The translations under genes and the position numbers were made by a program. Below the pieces are notes generated by a model that was not told where the DNA came from, did not search any database, and saw only the letters and a list, made by a program, of their open reading frames with translations. Positions 32,409-38,638 of a stretch of 50,173 nt of DNA are shown one piece after another (position 1 is the stretch's first letter; every line of letters starts with the position of its first letter). This DNA comes from Planctomycetota bacterium (GTDB lineage: Bacteria > Planctomycetota > PUPC01 > DSUN01). The DNA is taken from positions 1 through 50,173 of the forward strand of contig DAOOIT010000045.1 of assembly GCA_035384565.1 (NCBI GenBank), read 5' to 3'.

Positions 32409-33586
32409 TTGTCGCTCCTTGCGTCCTTGAACACGACCTTGAACACGTTGGTTGCCTTGGCAATCTGTGCCTCCGCCTTCTTCAGGAGTGCCTCCGCGGC
32501 GTTCCTGATACCCTCTTCGTCGTCGAAGTCGACGACCTTCTCGGTCGCGGTGAAGAAGCGACTGTACGTGGCATCCGGGCGGAATGCCAGCTTGCTCAGC
32601 CCAAAGCCGGCCTCGCTGAGAGCTTGGACGCATGCGAGCCTGAGTTTGCTGTCCGCCATCTTGCCGACCTCGAGTCCGAGGTGGATCCCGCCGCGACGGA
32701 GCTTCTGGAGCCAACAGTAGACCCACCACTTTGGAACGAGGTCCTTCCACACCAGAGGGGTGAAGAAGACCATGCCGGGCTTGACGACGAGAATCTCGTG
32801 CTGTTTCCCCTCGGACAACACCACCGTAACCACGTCCTGAAAGCGGCTGACCGCCCCATGCTCGACTATCAGGTCAATCGCTTCGCGGTGTTTCCGGTAG
32901 ATCGCCCTGCACAGGTCGGTGATAGCCTTGTCCTGCATGGTCAGCCTCCGCAGGGTTTCCTCGTAGTGAGAGAGAAACGTGGCCACTGGCACGGCAAGCT
33001 GACGATGCCGCTGGCCCCTGATCCGCTCGATGACCCGCAGAAGCTGGGAGTAGCTGTAGGGGATCCAGGGAGAAAGCTCCTCAGCCTCCTCGCCGCGCTC
33101 CTCGAGGGTCAGGAGGACGGGCAGCATCCTGGCGGCAGGGAATTCCTTCTGCGCGTCCTTGTAGTACCTCTCAAGCTGCTTCTTGCTCACGCCGGAGCGC
33201 ACTTTGTTCTCGATGAGGATAACGACGGGATCGCTTGCGTGGACGATGACCAGGAGGTCGAAGTGGTGCCACTCCCTGCGCACCTCGACGTCGCTGAAGT
33301 CCAAGAGTTCAACTTCCGCAGCCGAAAGGCTAGGGGCTTTCTCGCCACTCTCCAGCAGGATGTTGGACATAACGCGGCGCAACACCACGTCGCCAAGCCC
33401 GTGTGACCCCTTGGGGTCGAGGAGCCAGGCGAGCGTGTTGCTGTGGCGGATCTCCTCGGTCTCGACTTTCAGCGCGCGGAAGATGTTGAACGTCGCGAGC
33501 CGGGCCGAGAGTTCCTCAAGCTCGGGATTGTCGGCCAGGAAGCGGTCGAGTGCTGCCTTGGCTTCGGCCTGCTCTTGGGGGGTCAT
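32405..33586 (-). CDS. PD-(D/E)XK nuclease family protein (PDDEXK_4-like)
   Basis: The 393-residue cytoplasmic protein matches the PDDEXK_4 family: an N-terminal ETEEIRHSNTLAWLLDPKGSHG (about 43-63), then catalytic D110 in HHFDLLV, E126 and K128 in ILIENKVR, and a following Q137 in KKQLERY. The C-terminal two-thirds is a mixed alpha/beta domain typical of these proteins. They are restriction-like endonucleases, often in defence or mobile contexts, but the family's target is not known. Translation is coupled to the following secreted propeller by a GTGA overlap, an unexpected partnership. A strong promoter (33634-33662) is immediately upstream, itself 3 bp from a family A palindrome. Confidence 0.85.
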   Translation of the reverse strand: MTPQEQAEAKAALDRFLADNPELEELSARLATFNIFRALKVETEEIRHSNTLAWLLDPKGSHGLGDVVLRRVMSNILLESGEKAPSLSAAEVELLDFSDVEVRREWHHFDLLVIVHASDPVVILIENKVRSGVSKKQLERYYKDAQKEFPAARMLPVLLTLEERGEEAEELSPWIPYSYSQLLRVIERIRGQRHRQLAVPVATFLSHYEETLRRLTMQDKAITDLCRAIYRKHREAIDLIVEHGAVSRFQDVVTVVLSEGKQHEILVVKPGMVFFTPLVWKDLVPKWWVYCWLQKLRRGGIHLGLEVGKMADSKLRLACVQALSEAGFGLSKLAFRPDATYSRFFTATEKVVDFDDEEGIRNAAEALLKKAEAQIAKATNVFKVVFKDARSDK

Positions 33587-33633
33587 GTCACGATGCCCTC
33601 TCGCTCTACACGGCCATGCAATAGGCCACGCAC

Positions 33634-33662
33634 ATTGTATGCCGCACCGGATAGGGCGTCAA
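33634..33662 (-). promoter_or_regulatory. Promoter of the nuclease-propeller-GH5 operon
   Basis: TTGACG (33657-33662), 17 bp, TACAAT (33634-33639) on the minus strand. Confidence 0.7.
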
Positions 33663-33665
33663 CCC

Positions 33666-33698
33666 AACCTCCCGCAGGTTGTGAACCTGCGGGAGGTT
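33666..33698. repeat. Family A palindrome with compensatory change
   Basis: Arms AACCTCCCGCAGGTT and AACCTGCGGGAGGTT are perfect 15-bp complements with a GTG loop. Relative to other copies a G has become A in the left arm and the paired C has become T in the right arm, so pairing is kept. It is the outer of two copies downstream of the RAYT gene. Confidence 0.9.
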
Positions 33699-33708
33699 TC
33701 CTCAACTG

Positions 33709-33741
33709 CCTTCCCGCGGGTTTCCTCACCCGCGGGAGGTT
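33709..33741. repeat. Family A palindrome adjoining the RAYT stop codon
   Basis: TTCCCGCGGGT and ACCCGCGGGAGGTT form a hairpin with a longer loop; the left end is degenerate. The TAA stop of the transposase (33740-33742) overlaps its right edge. Confidence 0.85.
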
Positions 33742-34321
33742 AGGGGTCGAGAAGGTAGCGCTTGAGTCGCGCCCGCATGCGCGCCTCGCCGATCTCATCT
33801 TCAACGAAGCGGCGATACTCCTCCGCGGTCGGGAACCGCTGGCGAATGAACTCCCCATCTTTCAGCGTGCCGGCTCTCTCCCCGACCCATTCCTGGTAGT
33901 TCGAATAGGCCCACTCTTCCGGGTGGGACACCAGACCTGCGATGACAGGATTGAGGTGGATGTACCTGCACAGGTGCTCGACGTATGCCTCGCGGTCCAC
34001 CAGCACGTGGCGGAAGCGCCCCTCGAACAATGTGCCCCTGCGCTGACGCTCGCGGTTCAGCGCCTGCACGTAGGCATTGAACACCAGGTTGATGAGGCGG
34101 GAAAGCGGGGCCTCGCCCTCCTGCCTCAGCAAGAGATGATAGTGGTTGGGCATGAGACAATAGGCGATCACCGTGGCTCCGCAGGGGCCTCGGTACAGTT
34201 TGAGCAGCCGCAGGCAGTGTTCATAGTTGGCGGGTGTGAAGAAGATAGCTCCTCTTCCCGCGCCCCGGTTGAGGATGTGGTAGTAGTGGCCAGGGGCAAA
34301 GGCACCGCGCCTGTAGGGCAC
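33740..34321 (-). CDS. REP-associated tyrosine transposase (RAYT, Y1/HUH family)
   Basis: The start is GTG 34321 (VPYRRGAFAPGHYYHILNRG), 6 bp after AAGGAGGG, giving 193 residues. The in-frame TTG at 34360 lies inside a palindrome and is rejected. The HUH-type metal site is MPNHYHLLL (H60, H62). The catalytic tyrosine is most likely Y120 in RYIHLNPVIAGL, the RAYT signature. The RGTLFEGRF motif (residues about 96-103) is also typical. RAYTs are single-copy relatives of IS200/IS605 TnpA that act on REP palindromes by single-strand cleavage. This gene is flanked on both sides by family A palindromes, and copies of that palindrome are dispersed across the window. All key residues are intact, so it is probably active or recently active. 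Confidence 0.92.
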   Translation of the reverse strand: MPYRRGAFAPGHYYHILNRGAGRGAIFFTPANYEHCLRLLKLYRGPCGATVIAYCLMPNHYHLLLRQEGEAPLSRLINLVFNAYVQALNRERQRRGTLFEGRFRHVLVDREAYVEHLCRYIHLNPVIAGLVSHPEEWAYSNYQEWVGERAGTLKDGEFIRQRFPTAEEYRRFVEDEIGEARMRARLKRYLLDP

Positions 34322-34341
34322 AGCCGACCCTCCTTCGATTC

Positions 34342-34374
34342 GACCTCCCGCGGGTTCCAAACCCGCGGGAGGTT
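34342..34374. repeat. Family A palindrome upstream of RAYT, at the end of the DUF6067 gene
   Basis: Arms GACCTCCCGCGGGTT and AACCCGCGGGAGGTT, 3-nt loop. One edge carries the TAA stop of the giant gene (34373-34375); the other is next to the RAYT ribosome binding site. Confidence 0.9.
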
Positions 34375-37300
34375 AGAATGGGCGGTAGCAGCGGATGTCG
34401 TCAATGGCGGTGACGGCCTCGCCGCGGCCGCCGAAGAGGAACTTGCCGGACTCGGCGACGGCGACGCCGATGCCGCTGCCGGTGCTGAGGCTCTGGATGT
34501 CCAGGGTGCCAACGGGTTGGCCGTCAACCGAGAGCGTGGCTTTGCCGCCCTTCCAGGCGAGGTCGAAGGCGTGCCAGCCCTCAAGCCCCAACCTCCCGCG
34601 GGTTTCAAACCCGCGGGAGGTTACGCGCTGGCCATCCTTCGCGCCCGGCTTGGATTCGAGGCGCTCGAAGAGGATGCCCTCCTTGTCGAGGGAGATGGCG
34701 AGGGCGGAATCGCGGGGCACGGAGGCCCCGCCCACAGTCTGCCGCGCCTGCCTGGGTGTCGTGGAGAAGATGAGGCCCTGCTTGCCGGTGAGGCGGGCCT
34801 GGAAGGCGAGGCGGCCCTCGGCGTCTGTGAGGTGAAGCCGCGGCCAAAGGCGAATGCCGTCGCGCCCGACGCTCAGGGCCTGGCCCTTGACGCCCTGGGT
34901 GAGCGGGGCATCGGTGGGCTCAAACATCGAGCAGCCGAGCGCCTCGTCGGCCTCCACGATGCGGCCTGAAGGCCGCACTACGAACTCGCGGTCGAAGGAG
35001 GCGTAGAAGCTCTCGTCGGCCTTGAGCAGTTGTCGCTCGATGAGGTGGACGGCCGCGAAGTCGCGCTGGAGGACGGGCACGCTGAAGCCGCGGCGGGTCA
35101 GTTCCACCGCCTCGCCCGTCTCGGCGTTGAGGGCAACGGTCTTGCCGCGGCTCAGGCCCAGGCCGCCGAAGTCCACCAACACGTCCACGGTCTGGTCCTT
35201 GCGCGCGGTGTTCACGACCCAGACGATGGCGCGCGGGGGAGGACCTCCCGCGGGTTTGGAACCTGCGGGAGGTTTGGCTACGTGAGCCGAGGCGAGGCAG
35301 TCGGGCGTCTTGGCCGCGACGGGGCAGCCCTTCTTCCAGTAGCCGAAGAACTCCACGTTGTCCTCGTAGAGGCGGGCCTCCTGGGCGAGGACGTTGTAGA
35401 AGGGCACCTGTTCGGGCAACACGTCGTGGGCCATCACCCAGCCGACGAATTGGTGGGTGTGCTTTGGCTCGTGGACGGTGGCGTGGCGGGACGATTGGCA
35501 CATCATGGTCATCACGCCGCCCGCGCACTTGGCCGAGCCGATGGCCCGCAGGCGGCCGGCGGGCAACACCTCGAGGTAATCGGCGTTGAGGTCGGTCGGC
35601 TCGACGTTTTCGCCCTCGAAGAAGATGTCGCCGAACCATGCGTGGTAGGCGGCGCCCGACGATATGTGCTGCCAGAGATTCGGGGCGAGCACGCCGTTCT
35701 CGTGGAACATGATCTTCAGCCGCTTGAAGTACTCGCGCTCGCCGAGATACGAGTAGCCGGGCTGGAGGCGGCCGTCGGGCTTGAAGTAGGCGCCGCCCGT
35801 AAGGAAGTTCTTGTCCAAGCCCAGATAATTCTCGTCCACGTAGAGGCCGCGGAAGCCGGCCTCGCGCACCCATTTCTGGTAGTGCCACACGCGGAAGTCG
35901 TTCGGCCCCTTGCCCTGCGTGGTGTTGCCGTTCGAGAAATCGCCCGGCGTCTCGCCCCAGTCCACCACGTAGCCGGAGAACTCGTGTCCCGCGTAGTCGC
36001 GATAGCGGGCGATGGCGTGGGCGATAGAGCCGACCATGGGGCGGTGGTCGGTGTTGCGCGGGAACTGGTCGAATGCCTTCTTGGACTTCTCGAGGCTCCA
36101 CGGATAGGGGGAGCAGTAATAGGGCCACAGCACCGCCCAGTCGGCCTGGCTGTCGAACCAGAAGTAGGTGTTGCGCGCGCCGAGGAGGTCGCCCTTGCGG
36201 CTGGCGCAGATGATCGAGCGCCAGCCGGGCGGCAGAGGACGCGACGGGAAGGTCTGGTAGGCCCACTTGATCGTGGTCGGCTGCTTCAGTTCGGTCGGCA
36301 GCTCAATGAAGTGGACGCGCAGCGTCACGGTGCCGTCCTTGCGGATGATTTCCTGGGTGGGGTGCGAGCGGTCGGTCTCCGTGCCCCAGCCCTTGTCGTT
36401 GTCGGCGACCCAGATGAAGGCGCGGTCGGAGTTGGTGAGCCAGATGTAGGGCACGAAGTCGCCGAGCAGCATGCCCGAGCCGGTCTGCTGGCTCGACCAG
36501 TAGGCGGGCGTGACGTCGTGGGTCGCCGCCCAGCCGCCGGCCGTTGTGCAGAAGTGCGTGGCCTCTTCTTCGGGGAAGACGACCTCCAGTGTCAGCTTAT
36601 CGGCCTTGCCGCTGAGGGTCCATTCGTTCAGCGTGAAGCCATCGAACTCCACGCGGGTCTTGGCCTCGACCTTGATGCCGCCCCCTTCGCCGGTGCCGGC
36701 GACGTCCACCTGGGCCTCCACGTGGCGGACGAGGCTGGGCGCAGAGGGCACGACCTCGATGGGTTTGCCGCCGCTCACAGCGACGAGGCGCATGCGCTTC
36801 ACCTGGTCCACCCCGCCGTTGTCGGCCTTCTTCAGCAGGCCCAACCCGTCCAGAGCGAGCAAGCGGTTCCAGACGCCCACAGTGCCGTTCTTCCAGGTCG
36901 CAGGCGGCCAGGGCGGGATGACCTTGTCCGTGATGCCGACCGAATTGTCGGACCACTCAAACCTGTGGCGGAGGAGGCCGACCTCCTTCGATTCGCTCTT
37001 GAGCGGCTTGCCGTCGGCATCCTTCACCGTCACCTCGACGAGGACCTTGAGCGGCTCGGGCGTGGGGCTGGGCTTGGGGGGCTTGCCCTCCTTTGCCAGC
37101 TTTGCGTTCTCGGCCTCCGCAGCGTCAATCCGCGGCCAGTCGGCCACGGGGATGCGCAGCTTGTCGAGGGCGAAATGGGTGGAGGAGTAGCAGTGGCGGA
37201 AGGGCTGCATCGCGAAGCCCATCAGCTCCTTGTTGTTCTGCGTCGGGTCGAGGAGGCGGATCGCCCCGCCGGCCACCTTCGCGCGGTCGGGCAGGTCTAT

Positions 37301-38446
37301 GATGTCGGCCCGCACGATCATCACGTTCGACTCGGGGCCATACATCGCGCGGAAGTCGAGTTCCTTGACCTCGGCCTTCTCGGGCCGCACGGGCTTGGGG
37401 CTGGGCGCCCAGCCGTTCACCTGGAAGGGGAAGCTCTGGCGGAAGATCACGCGGGGCACGGAGGCCCCGCCCACAGCCTGAGTGGCGGTGATGGTGAAAT
37501 GGCCGGCCTTCTTCTCGTTCATCGCCTCGGGCGGGACGGCGCCCGCGAACTCAAAGGGCTTCCGCTCGCCGGCGTCGAGGGTGAATGCCTGCCTGATGAT
37601 CTTGTCGGTGTCAGCAAACGTTGGCTCCTTGTGCCAGCGCAGCTCGAGGGTTACCTCGGCCTTCGCCTTGTCGGGCGCCACGATGGCCATCGGGAGGCGG
37701 TAGTTGCCGCTGAACACGCTCGTGACGTTGAACAGTTGCACCACCGCCGAATCGTCCACGAGGTGCACCTGGGGGTGTTGGGGGATTTCGCTGAATGCCT
37801 GGGTGATGGACCACGACGCCTGCGCCCGCGGCTTGGCCCCGTGCGCCGTGCGGCACATCAGGAACCGCCAGACATCCCCACTCTTCACGCCGTCGAACCC
37901 GAAGTCCTTGATCGGAATGCTCGCCTCCAGGACGTAGTGCGTCTCGCTCTCGGTCACGGCGGTGGTCCAGTTGCCCTTCCAGCCCTGGGCCACGTAGCCG
38001 CGGGTGGGGATCATCTTCTGGTCGAGCACGGCGGGATAGGTGTTGATGATGTTCTGATAGGTCTCGGGCACGAGCGTGGGCGGCGTGATCCAGATCTCGA
38101 CCGACGGGTCGCCGTAGTCGTAGTCGTCGTTCTCTCGCACCGCCTTGCGCAGATACCACTCGGCGTCGGTGCGGCGGCAGTTGAAGAGGAAGTAGAAGTG
38201 CCGCTCGTCGTAGCCCAGGGCCACGGTCGTCTCGGCGGTCTGAAGCTCGTGCTCGAAGGGCGCGATCATGCCGGAGGTTGTGAACGCCTTGTCCCACTCG
38301 CCGGGGGCGATCCTGCCGTCAATCGTCGGCGGTGCGATCTTGCGGGCCGTGAACTCGCCGATGGGCAACCGCGGCTTCTGGGCGGCGAACGCCGCCGAAG
38401 CCGCCACGAGAACTAATAGCGCAGAGGAACGAAGCCAGCAGTTCAT
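34373..38446 (-). CDS. Giant secreted DUF6067/GH123-like protein with CBM9-type and LamG-like domains
   Basis: The 1357-residue protein starts at ATG 38446 (MNCWLRSSALLV), 9 bp after GGAG; upstream ATGs lie near or beyond the promoter. The signal peptide ends near AFAAQ. Order: a DOMON/CBM9-like sandwich about 30-250 (PTIDGRIAPGEWDKAF...DPSVEIWITP); beta modules; a DUF6067 TIM-barrel-like domain about 640-1040 (TFPSRPLPPGWRSIICASRKGDLLGARNTYFW, GYVVDWGETPGDFSNG, GFRGLYVDENYLG, DIFFEGENVEPTD); and a C-terminal concanavalin/LamG-like domain about 1130-1357. Five palindromic inserts are translated within it: C at residues about 324-332 and 1237-1245, A at about 1058-1068 and 1275-1286, B at about 1155-1162. 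It is likely an extracellular glycosidase; the GH123-like assignment is tentative. Confidence 0.8.
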   Translation of the reverse strand: MNCWLRSSALLVLVAASAAFAAQKPRLPIGEFTARKIAPPTIDGRIAPGEWDKAFTTSGMIAPFEHELQTAETTVALGYDERHFYFLFNCRRTDAEWYLRKAVRENDDYDYGDPSVEIWITPPTLVPETYQNIINTYPAVLDQKMIPTRGYVAQGWKGNWTTAVTESETHYVLEASIPIKDFGFDGVKSGDVWRFLMCRTAHGAKPRAQASWSITQAFSEIPQHPQVHLVDDSAVVQLFNVTSVFSGNYRLPMAIVAPDKAKAEVTLELRWHKEPTFADTDKIIRQAFTLDAGERKPFEFAGAVPPEAMNEKKAGHFTITATQAVGGASVPRVIFRQSFPFQVNGWAPSPKPVRPEKAEVKELDFRAMYGPESNVMIVRADIIDLPDRAKVAGGAIRLLDPTQNNKELMGFAMQPFRHCYSSTHFALDKLRIPVADWPRIDAAEAENAKLAKEGKPPKPSPTPEPLKVLVEVTVKDADGKPLKSESKEVGLLRHRFEWSDNSVGITDKVIPPWPPATWKNGTVGVWNRLLALDGLGLLKKADNGGVDQVKRMRLVAVSGGKPIEVVPSAPSLVRHVEAQVDVAGTGEGGGIKVEAKTRVEFDGFTLNEWTLSGKADKLTLEVVFPEEEATHFCTTAGGWAATHDVTPAYWSSQQTGSGMLLGDFVPYIWLTNSDRAFIWVADNDKGWGTETDRSHPTQEIIRKDGTVTLRVHFIELPTELKQPTTIKWAYQTFPSRPLPPGWRSIICASRKGDLLGARNTYFWFDSQADWAVLWPYYCSPYPWSLEKSKKAFDQFPRNTDHRPMVGSIAHAIARYRDYAGHEFSGYVVDWGETPGDFSNGNTTQGKGPNDFRVWHYQKWVREAGFRGLYVDENYLGLDKNFLTGGAYFKPDGRLQPGYSYLGEREYFKRLKIMFHENGVLAPNLWQHISSGAAYHAWFGDIFFEGENVEPTDLNADYLEVLPAGRLRAIGSAKCAGGVMTMMCQSSRHATVHEPKHTHQFVGWVMAHDVLPEQVPFYNVLAQEARLYEDNVEFFGYWKKGCPVAAKTPDCLASAHVAKPPAGSKPAGGPPPRAIVWVVNTARKDQTVDVLVDFGGLGLSRGKTVALNAETGEAVELTRRGFSVPVLQRDFAAVHLIERQLLKADESFYASFDREFVVRPSGRIVEADEALGCSMFEPTDAPLTQGVKGQALSVGRDGIRLWPRLHLTDAEGRLAFQARLTGKQGLIFSTTPRQARQTVGGASVPRDSALAISLDKEGILFERLESKPGAKDGQRVTSRGFETRGRLGLEGWHAFDLAWKGGKATLSVDGQPVGTLDIQSLSTGSGIGVAVAESGKFLFGGRGEAVTAIDDIRCYRPF
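34590..34622. repeat. Family A palindrome inside the DUF6067 gene (copy 1)
   Basis: Perfect 15-bp arms (AACCTCCCGCGGGTT / AACCCGCGGGAGGTT), loop TCA. At 33 bp it keeps the frame and is translated as TSRGFETRGRL in the minus-strand protein. Confidence 0.9.
34712..34737. repeat. Family C element inside the DUF6067 gene (copy 1)
   Basis: GCGGGGCACGGAGGCCCCGC plus CCACAG, identical over 26 bp to 37451-37476. Translated as TVGGASVPR. Confidence 0.85.
34961..34982. repeat. Family B palindrome inside the DUF6067 gene
   Basis: GCGGCCTGAAGGCCGCACTA plus CG. Translated on the minus strand as VVRPSGR. Confidence 0.8.
35242..35274. repeat. Family A palindrome inside the DUF6067 gene (copy 2)
   Basis: Arms GACCTCCCGCGGGTT and AACCTGCGGGAGGTT, loop TGG. 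It is translated in a different frame from copy 1, giving PPAGSKPAGG. Confidence 0.9.
37451..37476. repeat. Family C element inside the DUF6067 gene (copy 2)
   Basis: Same 26 bp as 34712-34737 and same frame, translated as AVGGASVPR about 900 residues upstream in the protein. Confidence 0.85.
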
Positions 38447-38486
38447 CGGGGCGCACTCCATCGAGGTGGTGACGGAACCGGGGAGT

Positions 38487-38515
38487 AATATATCCGCGCG
38501 CGGCCGCCGCATCAA
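38487..38515 (-). promoter_or_regulatory. Promoter of the DUF6067 gene
   Basis: TTGATG (38510-38515), 17 bp, TATATT (38487-38492) on the minus strand. Confidence 0.65.
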
Positions 38516-38541
38516 GGCGCGGTCGCTCGCGCGCAAAAGCC

Positions 38542-38570
38542 TTGCCGAACGGGGCGTTCCGGTGTAGACT
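38542..38570 (+). promoter_or_regulatory. Promoter of the two-component operon
   Basis: TTGCCG (38542-38547), 17 bp, TAGACT (38565-38570). The transcript start near 38577 makes ATG 38582 unlikely and favours GTG 38639. Confidence 0.6.
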
Positions 38571-38638
38571 CAGGGGAGCGCATGGCAGGGGGCAGTTGGA
38601 GCCGTGGCCTGCACGTGGACCGTCAGGAGGGGCGGCCG

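Noticed and set aside
33666..33741. Two repeats in a row as the start of a CRISPR array
   Set aside because: Only two copies, palindromic, with a spacer of about 10 bp, and no cas genes in the window.
34322..34360. TTG 34360 as start of the RAYT
   Set aside because: It is inside a family A palindrome; GTG 34321 has a strong ribosome binding site and fits the family N terminus.
35030..38416. 1128-codon forward frame opposite the DUF6067 gene
   Set aside because: Antisense shadow; no family motifs, and the minus frame has a signal peptide and domains.
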